Shown here: piece after piece, positions 43,675 to 57,125 of the stretch
How positions within the stretch are numbered: the first letter of the stretch is position 1
How the letters are laid out: each line of letters opens with the position of its first letter
Source: Drosophila pseudoobscura
Taxonomy: Eukaryota; Arthropoda; Insecta; Diptera; Drosophilidae
Length of the DNA stretch: 64,000 bases
Assembly: GCF_009870125.1 (NCBI RefSeq)
Contig: NC_046683.1
Span: forward strand, 11,594,001-11,658,000
Direction: 5' to 3'
Notes under the pieces: generated by a model
The model's database searches: none
What the model was told of the DNA's origin: nothing
Seen by the model: only the letters and a program-made list of their open reading frames with translations
Translations under genes and position numbers: made by a program

Positions 43675-46600
43675 CTAAGAGTGCTCACTGAGTGATCCGC
43701 ACGTCTGGTTCACCTTGAATATATTTGAGAGCTCATCCAGCAGAGTCTCGTAGCGATAGGCCACTCGGATTTCGGGGACATTGGTGCGTGTGATGTCGTT
43801 ACCCATAATCCCATCCTCGTAGTAGTGCGGTCCCAGCCACTGTTGTTTGGTCTGAAAGGCAAAGAGTTTTTCGGATCAATTGAATCGAATCCCATACGTT
43901 TTGGCGGCACTCACATTGTGGGTAAATCCGCTCATCATGACACTGTTTCTCGCCAGCTCGCACATGTCGCAGGAGCTGAGCTTCCACACCTGAGCCGCAA
44001 TGCTGTACTCCTCCATGAGGGGTTCCTAACGTTTGAGAGAGATTTACCCAGAGGTTAAAGGTTGTTCCAAGGCATGAACGTGTTGTCTCTTACCTTGGTA
44101 AAGTGAAACTGCAAGGGATCGTCCGTGGAGAGGGAGATGATCAGGCCGCGGGCCAAGTATTCCGGCAACGGATTACGATGGTAATTGAGAAACAGCGAAT
44201 TGTTGGACAGCGGCGACATGGCAATGCCAATCTGTGTCAGATAGTACAGATACTGCAGGACAGGCACCTTGCGCAACAGCAGGCCGTGTGAGATGTTCTC
44301 GGCCATGAGAAAGCCGCAGACTAAATGCTGAACGGGTCCAGCCTCACCGCAATGTGGCCGCAGCACAAAGGTGTTCATGCCGCGTGTTCTAAACGAAGGA
44401 AACAGAGAGTTGAATATTGCAATGAAACGGGGAGCGGACTGGCGCTACTCACTGTCTAAACTTATTCAGCACTGTCATATTGGCATACATATAGTAGATG
44501 TAGTAGGCATAGGGAGGATTATCCTCGTAGGTCCATTCCTCGGGCCGTGGCACATCGTTGTCGAAGAGGGGATTCTCCGGCTTGGACTCGTCATCCACAG
44601 AGTCGAAGCCAATCACATACTGAAGGAAGCGATGCAAGTCGGGATGCTCGCTGGGCTTGTTGGTGGCCTGGAAGAGCGGCAGGAATATGTTGTTCAATAT
44701 CTCCTGGAATGACTTCATCATCTTGTTCGACTTGAAGATGTCAAACAGTCGCGGTATCTGGATCAGCCAGCGTATGTTCGAGCTGTACACATCGTTGTCG
44801 ATGGCCCACTTGGCCAGCTTGTTCCACTCATCCGGCGACTTGCCATAGATCGAGAGGCGCAGCTCGGCGTTCTGATACTTGGACTCCTCCAGATCGAATG
44901 CCACTTCCTAAGTGAAGGAAAAACCATTAAAAAAAAACCGTTCCATAGGAAGCAGGATGCAGAATGCAGGACGCACCTTTATAATTTGTGCAAAGTATTT
45001 GCCGTTCAAGAAGTTGTCTGTTTTGAGGAAGACCTCCCTCAAACGTGACTCGCCAATCGGATTGTACTTGGAATTGAACTTGTCGAAGCGATGGAACGTA
45101 TTGCGATCGGCATGGACGTCCAGCATGTCGACGGTTAGATCGTATGTGGTCAGATTCATTGATTGGAACACCTGGGCCAGCGTCATGGGCTGGCCATTGG
45201 TGCAGGTAACCACCTCATTGGCGCTGTTCTTCAGCGTCTTCTTGATAAACCGCAGCAGGTGCTTCTGGTTCATGCAGGAGGCGGCATGTATGTGGGTATC
45301 CACCTTCCTTGTGTTGTAAAAGTCCCGATGGGGCACCGCCTTCTGGGCGGCCAACTCCCGCAGTTCGTTCAGCAGCACATGCATCTGATACTTGGACGAC
45401 AAATAGCAAAGGCGGCGATAGCAAAAGGATTTCCTATCGAAACGAAACAAGCCGAAACGAATCATAGCGAATTAGCAATCCAGTGATCGATCGATCAGTA
45501 CTTACAGCGGTCCGTCGGCAATCATATTGCACATGACCTGCATGTCGTTGACGAACTGGCTCATGTCCGGATACACAAACTTGAGGTCCTTCGTTTGCTC
45601 CTGCAAAAAGGAAGGTTCGTTTAGGATGCTCGAGGATACTCGTGGTGGCTTTGCTTACCTCATCCTCGTAGACGTGAAAGACGCCATTGAGGGGCTTGAT
45701 CACGTACGTCTCGTCTGGCGGAAAGTCCACGTTCCACGGATTCGACACCTTGTGATGCGACAACGGCTTCATATGGAAATCTGATCGATGGGTTTGTGTG
45801 TGTGTGTGTGTGTGTGTGTGTAGGTGTGGGTGTGGGAGGTATTCCCATTTGAAAATAAGAGTTTCGTTTAGTTGCAGAGGCGTTCATTGGACATAGGCAG
45901 GCGGTATATTAGTTATCACTAGGATCTACACACACAAACGGATACGTGCGCGAGTTCTGTATGATGTGTAAGTATCTTGTATCTAGTATCTAGGTTATCT
46001 AGGTTCTACGGTGTGGTGTCTTTCCTTTTGTACAAGGCTTTCGATGGTTCGGCGGAGAGAGACAGCAGAGAGCGAGCGCGAGAGCGAAGAAGCGGAAGAA
46101 CAAAGTGTGAGTGTGCAAAAGAGAGCTTTTAGCCATTTCTCTGTGTCGCTAGCACGTTGCTTCGATGTGCAAATTTACCATAAGCGAAAGGACAAACAGA
46201 TGTTAAACGATGATTATCCCCAAAATTGTATCAAATTACATTAAATATGGGCATTTCCAGCAGATTTTAAAAACACTTGGCAACGTTATGTAACTTCCCA
46301 AATCCCATTTGACCGTTGAAAACATTTTGTAAATAAAAAATTGTGCTATTGCAGAGAGGAGATTGGGAATGGGAGATTGAGTAGGCCCAAGCAGGACTAT
46401 TAGGTTGGCATGCCTTTTACTAGAAATAGTCGGAGTCAGTCGGAGCTCGCTGTCTGTTCGGAATACTTCCAGTTGAAGAGGGAATTGGCTGAGCGGGGCT
46501 TACCGACGAGATGTAATGGAGAGAGCAGGTCTCAATGTTGAGGACCATGAGTTATTGAATGAGGTTCCACTATGGTGGAAACCCGGCCGGCGGCGGACAA

Positions 46601-47281
46601 TGGCCAATTGATGGCCATGACAGCGAAAATGGAAGGTCAAGGTGATGCGGAGCTGCAACAGCAACAGATAATGCCAGACTAGGTAGATTAAGGATCAACG
46701 ATAAGAGGCTATGGCACAACAGATGGAAGAGAAATGTCACGACACGATTCGAAAGGTCAGCGTCGAGGAATAATTGGACGAAGGCTGACCGCGCGGCCAC
46801 TTTGTAGCTTTTCTTGAGGTGCTGCAGTCGTTCCCTATGCGGATCGTGCCCTGAAACTTCGATATGGAGGTGACATCGCTTGCAGCTGTACAAGTCTGAG
46901 GTCAGAAAAGGTCTGTTTGGTCCGAGCCGGTAATATGGTGTTGCATAGTGCTATTAATCCTCTTTAAAGAATGATTTGAATAGGTTTTTACTTCAAAGTT
47001 AATGAAATGGTCTGCAAATTATTGAAGTTAATTAAGTTTAAGGGATTTTGAAGAAATTATGTGGTATATTCTTGTATGGGCTCGGTGAATCGTTCGGTGG
47101 AAATGCCCATACATACATGTATAAAATAAGCAGCGAATAGGATATGTTTTTTTGGGTTTGGTTGTGGTTGGCAATCAAGAATTTTGTTGGGGGTCGAACC
47201 AGCGGCTGGCGGCAAGCGGAATACCCGCCTGCTGCTGAAGAAAACTCTTCCATACTCCCGGGGAGCGGCGGCAATGCATGT

Positions 47282-47319
<38 letters not shown>

Positions 47320-50101
47320 GGTTGTCTAACAAAAAGCTCACTGCTACGGGGCATCCTGTTAGCTTTCGGCTGAAGCTGAAGCTGGAGCGAGCGAGCGAGC
47401 GAGAGAGTAGTAGCGGAGTTAACAGTTAAGATTGCAAAATATTGGAAGAGCAAAGCAACTAAAGACAAACAGAAACAGTAACGGTAGCGGTAGCGGTAGC
47501 GGGTAATGCGTAACGGTGGTTATGTGAGAAAGGGGAACGCATATGCAGAGGGGTAGGGGTAGGGGTGGGGGTGGGGGTGGGTGTGCGCACGCATTACCTG
47601 GTCTGGTCACTACACTCATATTGCGAATGATGTCTATAAGAAATAATGAAAAATATATATAGAGAAAAATAAATAGTCGATACGAAAATGAAAAGAAATC
47701 AACGCTAAACAAGGCATCCAAAAACATACATATATAGGACGGTGGGAGGGGGCTGGGGGCTGGGGGGTGGGCTTATAAACTTTCCAACTGAAATGAAGGA
47801 CAAAGCGCACAAGACAAAAGGACACAAGACACAAGGGAGCGGCGGCTGCAAGCAGGCGGGGTAGGAAATGGCGATAGACTGCAGCAGGCAGCCCCCGTGG
47901 AGTACAGTCGAAACAAAACATACAACATCAAAGGGCTTGTATTATACAGATTCCACAGGAACCGGCTTGATGGATTGGGTGCATCACAACACTGAAGTAC
48001 TAGTACGGATAAGCTGTACGACATTTTCTTATAGATAGATACACTTTTGTCGGTGGTGCCTCTCTGTACAAAGGTGAAAGACGGCACCGGGACCTCCTTC
48101 TGGGCGCCAGGGATACGGATACGGATTCGGTGGATTCGGAGGAGGGGAATTGAGAGCTCGACTTACCCGACACCACCTTGACCGGCACATTATCGATGCG
48201 ATCCTTGAGGCGAACGGTCTTGAGAAAACGCGCCGTGGTCGAGGGGAAGGACTGATCGGACATGGCCATGTAATGGCTGCGCAGGCGCAGTGCCTCGATC
48301 AACAGAGTGGAGGCCCGCTCCAGATCCTCCAGCGGCACACCGCTGGTATCCTCCCCCGATATGGACACGCGCTGAAAGTTGATGTCCGCATCGTTCTTCA
48401 TCGAGTCCGCGGTGGAGTCGTTGCCCTCGTTGCTGCTTATCGAACCACTCTGGATGATCTGCACCGGGGGCACCGCCACCGGACGTGTTCCGCCTTGCCT
48501 GGAAAGATTCCAAATTGTTTGCTTGTTAGCTGGGGCTTCCGGTCGGTCCCTTGCCGCTGCTGACCATTTCTCATCCTCGGGCTGGTACTCGTAGCAGCGA
48601 CCAAAGCTATAGCTATCATCCGCGAATGACATCCTGCACCCAGCGGAGACCCGCGAGCAATGGCAGACAGACGGGAGGCTCGGCTGGAGCTAGCTGCCAG
48701 CTCCAGGTCTCTCTGATATGATCGATTGACCAATTGATTTATGAAGAGAGCCACCCAACCAATCCTACGAGTATCCTATTCCCCTTCTAAAATTCCAGGC
48801 CAATTGCGTGTGCCTTGCCCTAATGGAGGGTCAGACTACAAATTAATTCAGTCGATTGTCCTGCGATTATGATGGCACGAAGAATGTTCTTAATTTTCTT
48901 CCCCTTTAAGTTTCAAGATACGTATCGTGCCGCAGCCCGTTTTTTGAGGGGAAACTTTCGCTAGTTCTTTGGGAACATCTATGGCCTGGCTTTTGGCGTG
49001 CGCAACATTGATGGGATTTAACAAAAAACTTCAAGTGCCAGTGCAAGAGTTTGTAAGTTTTTCCCTGTTCCTGTTCCCCGTTGCCCGTTGCCCGTTCCCT
49101 CCTTTTTGCTTTGGTGTTTCTGTGCAATAATTTTGGCGCCTGGCGTGCCACACGAACAACAACGATAAGTTTTTACGGATTGTGTGGAGTGGAGCGGAGC
49201 GGAGTGGAGTGCCAGCGCATGGCATGGGCAGGTCTGACTGGGGGGTTGTGCTATCAAGTCTAATGCTAGTGCTCAATGTCAGGCGTAGGTCGTAGAAGGC
49301 AGAAGGTTGGATGGACAATTTCTTGGCGCGAGGTGCGCGCTTCTCTCTTTATTGGATTCGAGCGTAGACGCGTTCTGTCCAAGTCATATGGATGCACAAG
49401 TTGTACTGAAAGTGACGGCATCCGAAAAACTGAAACCAAATTGGTGGCAGCCCCCCAGTCCACCGCCGTCCACCAGGTTTCCTGCCCTGTTTGGCTCATC
49501 GGCTGTCTGGCTGTCTGGCTGTCGGTGGTGGTTCGTTATGGCATAAGCCCCGCCAATGGTTCTACCCTGAGGTCGTGGTCGTCGGTGTCGCTGCCTAATG
49601 CAGTTCTATTCAAAATCAAAACGTGTTCAGCGTCGTCTACGCTTTGGACACCACAGCTGCGTGCCCCATGCCCGTCTCCCATCCCATTCCCAGACACGGC
49701 CTGGGATTAGCCATCCGCCTCTACCCTTTAGAACACTGTGGCACCTGATAATTGCAACGCGTGCACATCGATGTTGCTGCGGCTTCATTACGACGCTATT
49801 GATGGAGGAGGAAATTTCCGAGCCTTCGCACTAGACCTGACACCCGGCTAAAGGGAAGCGATACTGGCCCGTCCGAGTGGCAAAACATCCCATATATGAG
49901 TAGGATTGATAAGGCCTAATCAAGAGATCAATGCCTAATCTCAGACACTCAGTGTTTGAACGGACATACAACGTCGCCACTGTACATGATCTTGCCGATC
50001 CGATCAGTCCCTTGGAATAGATCTAGGGATATAGCTAAAGAGTCTCACCCACAAGGGAATGTTGCAAAAACAACATAGCCGGCCTGTGCATGGTTTTCTT
50101 T

Positions 50102-50133
<32 letters not shown>

Positions 50134-53100
50134 ATTGTTGTTGGACTGGACCGCTGGCCTTTCTCTCTGGTCGGACAGGCCTTCAAAGTTTTTGTACTCA
50201 CTTCTCATTGAGCTGACGTTGCACCTGCAGCTTTTTCTCAATCTGTTCAATGGGGAACTGTGGCACTTCGTACGGAGCCGAGATCTCGTTGGTGAGTTCA
50301 ACGTCGGCATCGACAACGACAGCCTTTTCTTCCACTGGCGAGTCGGTCAGATCACCTGCAATCGGGAGAGCACACAAAACAAATTATATGGATTATCTGG
50401 AGTGGTGGAGGAGGTAGTAGTATTATCATAAATGTGGCACCTACAAAGAGGCGTTGTGCTGGTGGGCGTGCCTGTGTCAATGACTGGACCGTAACCCATG
50501 ACATTGCCCCCAAAGAGCCTGACATCCACCCGCAGGCGATGGGCACTGTCCATGCGATTAAAGTTCATTCAAAATGCGTTCGAAAACAATTCGGATGGAG
50601 CTTGTAACTTGAGCGAGAGTTGTCGCTTCAATGAGCCGCAAAGATCTGAGATTTCCAGCGGGAGACCTGCCTCGTCCACCGCGCGATGCGATGCACAATT
50701 ACAAATTGCCAAACAAAAACAAGAAATGAATTCAAGCATCGTGTGACGAAGCTTTTAATACCCTTGCAGAGGCTTCGAAAACATCGTACAGTCAGTATTC
50801 ATTTAATCACAATAATATTTGGTTAATATCTCCATTAATTGTAGCGCTAAGCTCGCCCCTTTGGTCAGGGGTTTTCGGTGCAGGACATCGACAACGGTAT
50901 AAAACGATTTATTGTTATTATTATATGGATCTACTTTATGGGAACTGAATTGAAAGTGGTTCTAAAAATCTGGTTATAATCTTAACACCCAAAAGTGAGG
51001 GCAGCAAAACATGAAAGATTCCAAAGAGCTGCAAAAGTTCGAAGAGCAAAATACGGCAGAGGAAGCCGGGACAGTAACAGCGACCGTGGAGATAGCAGAA
51101 AAATAAACAAAGCATAGAAAAACAACGAATTTCAAATTATTTTCACTGAAAAAGACAACAAAATACAAATATTTTAATTGATGCAAAGCAAAACTCTCCG
51201 TCAAGCGATTAAGTGGAAGCCAATACACTGCCCTGAACATATACGAATATATACACACATGGATGTATGTATGTGTGTATGGATTTTTGCATGTATGTAT
51301 GTAGGTTAGTGGAACCGAAGACAAGCCGCACGTCACTGCGCATCGACCCACAAGTCCGGACCGTTGGGAGATTATGTGAAGAGAATTAATGAGCAAAGAG
51401 AGATGCGACTAAACAACAAACTGTTTGCGGTACACTGATCAGCAAAGTTTACCCTTTCAGTTAAGGTGAAATCGAATGATAATTGTGAACGGTTTTTGCT
51501 TTATTTGCGTGTGCGAGTGGGCAAGCGTTTATTGCATGGAGAGAGCGTACAATGCACACAGCGGAGAGAGTAACACGTTGATCAAATGAGAGAGCGAAAT
51601 CTAAATGGAACTAGAGCTTTTCGTTTCACTCTTGTGTTGAACAGTGTTGCAGTCTGACCGCGGGTGCGAGTGGGCAAGTGTTAATTGCATAGAGAGAATG
51701 CGCAAAATGCACACAACGAAGAGAGAGTAACACACTGACCAGCATGGCTTACGTTTCAAATGAAAGACCGAAATCTAGGTGATGGAAGCATAGCTTTTCG
51801 TTTTTTTCTTGCGTTGAACAGTGTTGCAGTCTGACCGCGTGCGCGAGTGGGCAAGTGTTTTTTGCATAGAGAGAGCACAAAATGCAGCCAGCGAAGAGAG
51901 CGTAACACACTGACCAGCATGGCTTACGTTTCAAATGAGAGAGCGAAATCTAAGTGATGGAAGTATAGCTTTTCGTTTCTCTCTTGTGTTGAACAGTGTT
52001 GCAGTCTGCAGTCTGAGAGAGCGCAAAATGTACACAGCGAAGAGAGGGTGAGTACCACACTGATCAGCATAGCTTACGTTTGAAATGAGAGAGCGAAATC
52101 TAAGTGATGGAACCAGAGCTTTTCGTTTCGCTTTTGTGTTGAACAGTGTTGCGCGAGTGGGCAAGTGCCTTGTGGCTTTCCTTCTTTTCTTTCTTTCGGC
52201 TTCATAGACAGAGAGACAGAGACGCCGAAATTCGGGAGAGCGTAGTAAAAGAGAGATGCCTAGGTACATATGTATGTATGAATGCATGTGTGAGTGCCTG
52301 CACTTTGCCGCCAGGGTGCGAGGGAGAGCCATAGAGGTGGGTGGTCGACTACAGAGTGAGAGGTGAGATTTGGGATTTCACTTACAGACACAACGATGAG
52401 GGGACCGAATGCCGTGGGCCGGACTAATAGCTGTCGGTAGTGCATTGCCGCCAGTGGACTTCTGCCGATGCAGGTGCGGCTGGGCAGACGATTCCGGGGG
52501 ATGGCCTGTGATCGGGTCATCGAAGCTGTCGGTGTCCTGGTTGTTGCTCAGCGAGGAGGAGGACGGGGTGCTCAGAACTCCACGGTAGGACATCTTGCGC
52601 AGCGCTGACTGCGGCTCTGCGCGCGACGCACGCACCCACAGCAGTTGGCTGCAGGCCAAACCGCACCAGCACACTACCACCAACGTAGGACTCTCCGGTA
52701 GCCCGTTCCGCACCGAGTTCAAACCGCTGCTGCTGCGCCGCTTCCACCCAAGAATGCACTTTAGCGATTGCTTTAGCTTTCCCCTCCTGTGGGGTCGTCG
52801 TTTGCTTTCGGACTTGCGAAAATTTCAAAAACTTTGTTTGGGTGTTTCTGTTTGAATTTTGGATGATTTTCTAGCTCGGAATTTATGTAATAATTTTGCG
52901 TGTTTTTTGTTTTTGTTTTTGTTTTTGTTTGACAGGTGTCTCAGCAGTGACCCGTCCTTGGAATTTCACAAAAGGCTTTGCACTTTACCGTCTGCACCTT
53001 GTTAGTCGCCGTTGGCATCTGCCTGCCAAGTGGGAGGAGACATTTGCAGTGGCCCGAGGCAATTTAGACCGAAATTCTTTCCGACGCAATTCTCACAGAT

Positions 53101-53191
53101 CTTATATGTACGCGCCGCCGCTTGTTTTCCCTGCGACTTTCTGGCCTTTGTCTCCGACTCTGCCTTGGGACACTTGTTTGCACCTCACTCC

Positions 53192-53230
<39 letters not shown>

Positions 53231-56200
53231 GCACATACGAGCATGTACATATGTACATGTGTTGATCTTTTCATCCAAAGTTTATACGCTGGGTAAAAAG
53301 TTAGTTCTGAGAAAAGATAGCGGGAGTGAGCGGCTAGAGAGCTTTCACGCTCAGGAAAAGCTCTCCTCGCTAATTTTAGCTAATTATAAACAATTTTTTG
53401 GACAAACAAAACTGCATTATGCCATACTATATGTATATGTATATATACTATAGTGCACTCTTTAGATTCCAATCAATGTTTTTCAAGGGAAAAAGATAGA
53501 AAACATCCACAATCTAAATATATAGTATCGATCCATATTCAAGGTCGCTGATGAGTATCTATCATTCCACCTACATATCTGCCGGCTATGTGCACACCTA
53601 CAGCAGTAGTGGTTCTGGTAATTTTCCTTTCCTTTTGGGTAGGAGGGGCTCGCCCCGTCTGTTGGCGGCACTTAGCAACGTTTAGGGACAATAACCGGCT
53701 AAATGGGCTAAACGGGAGGGCTAGGCCGGGACAGGGTTTAGCGCTAAGCTGCTAATAACTTGGATTGGATTGTGTGTATGTATGTGCGTATTTTGGATGA
53801 TAGCTTCATAAGTAAATCGGTTTATTCAACTTCGCAGTTTTTCGTGGGCGGCGGGGAGGGAGGGGCAGGGGAAAGCTGCAAGTCATCGCCAGTTCGTTTG
53901 CCTTATTTGTCGAGTGTGCGATATGCAAACAGTCTGCTCTCACACACACACACACGCATACACCACACATACCTATCAACATGTATGATATATATATATA
54001 ATGTTCATATATACATATATAGATACATATATATATGAAGCATTATAGATATAGCTATATCTGTCTGCTTATCTCGTATACGTTTTAATTTATTATTCGA
54101 TTGTGTGCTTATATGCATGTTTTTGGCATCGTTTTCTGTGTTTTGTTTTGTTCTTTCGGTTTTCTGTTTTCTGTTTTGTTTATTGACCGAATTGCGATGC
54201 GAACTTATTAATTGCTGCGTTGCGGGGGTCTCCTCTCCCTCACCCTCACCCTCTCTGTGGGCCCTCTGGGCACTTTGCCCGATTCCCGATCTAAAATTGA
54301 TTTTCATAAATACTCGTACTGTCAGAACTTAGCCGCCGCTTGGCTCGCTTGCGTAACTTTCTCGTTCCCAAAAGCAAAGAGGAAGGAAGAAAGGAAACCT
54401 CGGCGCTTGTTTCCTTCCGTCTCGACTCCGCGGAATATACTGACTTTTCAGAGTCAGTTCTATCCACCGCAATATGGAATATTGTACATATAATATAATA
54501 ATAATAACAAGAGAGTTGTTTCCGCTTGAATAACTGCTGCTGTGAGGAGAACTGAAGAGACAGTAGACCCCAAAGAGCGCCGACCGCCGACCGCCCACGC
54601 CGCCAAAGAGAGAGAAGATTCGTTAAAGAGAGCGGCCAGAACGGAACCTACAAGTAAATCATTTAGAAGCTTAGGCAGAGCCCCTCTGAGAGCGAGGGGA
54701 GGAGACAAGAACGAGGTGCAACGGTGAATCACGCCAATGTGTGGGAAATTTTGTTGCTCTCTCTTTCTCTTTATTTGTTTCTAATTGGAAAACCCTGACC
54801 TATGCCTACGACTGACGGAAGCCAGCTGCTTCTAATGAGCATTTCGTACCGCCCCCACACCATCGCCGCTTTCCGATACCGGGGGGCACAGTGGACCCAT
54901 GTCAGACGACAGGGCGACTGATGGGACCCCACTTGCACCACTACATACAATACGCTCGAAGAAGATACTAGATGGCAGATTGAGGGGACAATAGACGGAG
55001 CCTCATTCTACGCCGACTATTCCCACGGAATTGCGAACACCAATTATGAATAGTACTTGAATTTGAATGTTTTTCATTGTGCAGCTATTTTTAGTCCATT
55101 GATAAGAATGTCAGAGGAGTATTGGAGGGGCCTGATAACAGTGAGACGCATATCAAGACAACAGCAGAAATATGAAAGTAAATATTCCGACTATGGGGGT
55201 CACCAACACAGATTTTAGTTCCATAAATTGGGATTACTCTATCAAGTACATATAGTAGGTATGGTATGGTTATGCTATCGATTTTTCAAGCCATCAGACT
55301 TGCTCTGAATGCTCTATCTTTTAAATATCTTCCAGAACATACCGCTCTCCGAGGAGAGATTTGTTTGTGTGTGGCCGGAACCATTGATAGGCCACGTGTC
55401 TTTCAAGCATCCATAAATTTAGTTGAGCAAACAATAAACTTGTCGTTCTATGCATTAGATAAGATTACCAGAAAGCTTGGCCCGTCGGACTGGACTGGAC
55501 TGCACAATTAAGATGAAGTGGTTTGGGTTTCGGGTTGCTCTTGGGTTGGGGCTGAGCTGCCGCGGTGACTAAATGCAAACAGCGTTTAATTGGCAAAAAA
55601 GGTGCCAACATACAAATACACACACACTATGTTATATGTATACAGCCCTTTGCATGACAGGGCCTCATGTACATACATATATACATACAACATCCAATTT
55701 TCTAAATGGCTTGCTTCTGTTTACAGGGGAGTGTATGACGTACATATTTGTCTTGTTCGTGTTGGTTTTTCCCCCATTGACTTGTTTGCTAAATTAACAA
55801 TTAATATGCGAAAAACTTAAGAAAAACAATAAAGGAATTTCCGAAAAAAAATAGGGGGAAAGGTCGAATAGATTTAGAATGCAATTGTCGCAAAATGTTG
55901 TTAGAAAATATATACATAGTGTACTCTTAAAAGGTCGGCATTTCATCATCAAATGAAACATTCTTCTGCAAGAATTTTCTTCGAATAATCGTACTCTAGG
56001 CATAATTTGGATAACAGAAATCATGAATTACCGCAAAAAGTGTAAAGAAAATATGTGAAAGCATCATTACATGCCTCCCACTCACCATAGAGGGGATAAT
56101 TTATGCCCAGCTACAGTGCAAAATTGAGATATAATATGGAAACGTCATCATCATGTGCGGAGATCAAATAGGGATGGGAATGGGCGTACGAGAATAATAC

Positions 56201-56709
56201 CCTAGGATAATTTATGCATAGTTACTGACACGCCGTTCCAAAACGATTACAGTAATTGCACACACCAATACCAACATATACACCCTGTGGGGGGGACAAC
56301 ACACACAAGCACACCCGCACAAGGAAAGACACAGGCATACACATATGCGGTTACTTGGCCAAATCGGTATGTGTTGGCCTCTTTCATACCACTTCTCTCG
56401 AGCACGTCAGCATTGAAATATTGAAATATTTGCTGCTCTGCTACGAGCGCCGCTGCAGCAGCAATGACCAGTAAATTATGGTTCACACGGACGCATAGTA
56501 TAGCGCAAAAGTCAATGCACACAAAGAGTGAAGGAAACACAGCAACAGACACACGTCACGTCACACTTGCACTTGCACTTACCGCCTTTGCGCTTCTCGA
56601 TGCGTCTGAGCGGACCGTGCCCCATGTCCATGTCCATTTCGATATCTGTGTCAAAGCCAAAGGTCCGATATCCCTTGGCGCTCAAAGCATCCGCGTAGCT
56701 CCTCTGCAT
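43675..56709 (-). CDS. AMPdeam: AMP deaminase
   Basis: AMP deaminase converts AMP to IMP and ammonia in the purine nucleotide cycle. Common exons are 50355-50202, 48498-48167, 47633-47598, 45780-45659, 45600-45506, 45433-44977, 44907-44453, 44388-44094, 44025-43915 and 43851-43675, all GT..AG with matching phases. With the distal first exon (56709-56583) the product is 786 residues. The zinc site [20 protein letters not shown] (His near 336 and 338) and the [20 protein letters not shown] block, with its catalytic and metal-binding acids, mark the C-terminal amidohydrolase domain. The N-terminal half has the regulatory region ([20 protein letters not shown]). Four alternative 5' exons are described separately; three splice into 50355 in phase 1 and one into 48498. 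Confidence 0.95.
47598..47633 (-). other. AMPdeam: AMPdeam 36-nt cassette microexon
   Basis: TTATAG|AC..CAG|GTAATG borders enclose 36 nt encoding about [11 protein letters not shown]. It is symmetric (phase 1 on both sides). Including it gives [20 protein letters not shown]; skipping it gives VVSDFHMK in the same frame. It also holds an internal ATG. It lies alone between introns of 533 nt and 1.8 kb. Confidence 0.65.
48565..48632 (-). other. AMPdeam: AMPdeam internal alternative first exon
   Basis: A frame from the ATG at 48632 reads [20 protein letters not shown] and EKW. A weak donor (TG|GTCAGC) would splice over a 66-nt intron into 48498, giving [12 protein letters not shown]. This isoform would lack the exon at 50355-50202 and start close to the conserved region. 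Confidence 0.6.
50103..50142. repeat. (TTG)n microsatellite in an AMPdeam intron
   Basis: About thirteen TTG units with one interruption lie roughly 60 bp from the donor of the exon 50355-50202. The tract is A/C-rich on the transcribed strand. Confidence 0.9.
50445..50568 (-). other. AMPdeam: AMPdeam alternative first exon, proximal
   Basis: The ATG at 50568 opens [20 protein letters not shown], 41 residues plus one base, to a GTAGGT donor at 50445/50444. Phase 1 matches the exon at 50355. A stop lies in frame just upstream of the ATG. Confidence 0.65.
51430..52165. repeat. Minisatellite of about 150-180 bp units in an AMPdeam intron
   Basis: About five degenerate units share GCGAGTGGGCAAGTGTT, AGAGAGTAACACACTGA, CAGCATGGCTTACGTTT, GAGAGAGCGAAATCTAA and CTTTTCGTTT..GTTGAACAGTGTTGCAG. 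The GAGTGGGCAAG phrase recurs near 51511, 51664, 51841 and 52151, with the fourth unit shortened near 52005. Several units contain CAGTCTGACCGCG, close to the motif 1 core plus its flank. The first unit is the most diverged. Confidence 0.85.
52386..52593 (-). other. AMPdeam: AMPdeam alternative first exon, middle
   Basis: The ATG at 52593 opens [20 protein letters not shown] and runs 69 residues plus one base to a GTAAGT donor at 52386/52385. Phase 1 fits the exon at 50355 ([12 protein letters not shown]). It is serine- and proline-rich. It is the first ATG in this frame. Confidence 0.75.
53194..53227. repeat. (CT)n microsatellite
   Basis: A CTCTCTCT run in the AMPdeam 5' intron, preceded by CCCTCTCTCC. 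On the transcribed strand it is a GA tract, a possible GAGA-factor/CLAMP site cluster. Confidence 0.85.
56583..56709 (-). other. AMPdeam: AMPdeam alternative first exon, distal
   Basis: The ATG at 56709 opens [20 protein letters not shown] and runs 42 residues plus one base to a GTAAGT donor at 56583/56582. Phase 1 again fits the exon at 50355. The motif 1 module 417 bp upstream (57126) is oriented for this exon. Confidence 0.75.
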
Positions 56710-57125
56710 GCTACTCCACTCCTCTCCGCTTCACTGTCCTTTCGCCTTTTCCTATTCCTATTCCACTTCCTCTGTCCCGCCTCCGATAATTTGTGGATTC
56801 TCTTTTGAAATTTGAAATTTATGCGTACACTCGGTTTGGTGTGAGGGGTGGGGAGGAAAGTTCTTGCTATGCTTGCTCGTGTTCTGTTCGTTGACTCGAC
56901 TGGCGAGCGGCAATTCCAAGTGTGCAGATGTTGTCACACTCAATTTTCAGATTATTATTATGCTGCCTCAAATGCTCTTACACTTTCTTTCACAGGTATA
57001 AATACACATTCAAAAAAAACAGAGTAGTCAAAAATAATACTGCTATTTCGTGGTTGTGCGGAAATGCGAAAATGCCCTTTTTTTGGCTTTACAAGTTGCT
57101 TTTGAACCGCTTTTTGGTGGAGACG

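Noticed and set aside
46570-46893. Moderately GC-rich open frame in an AMPdeam intron
   Set aside because: No domain, poor codon use and no splice partners in phase; probably chance.
51431-52332. Coding frames running through the AMPdeam intronic minisatellite
   Set aside because: They arise from the periodic repeat and have no start context, splice sites or family.
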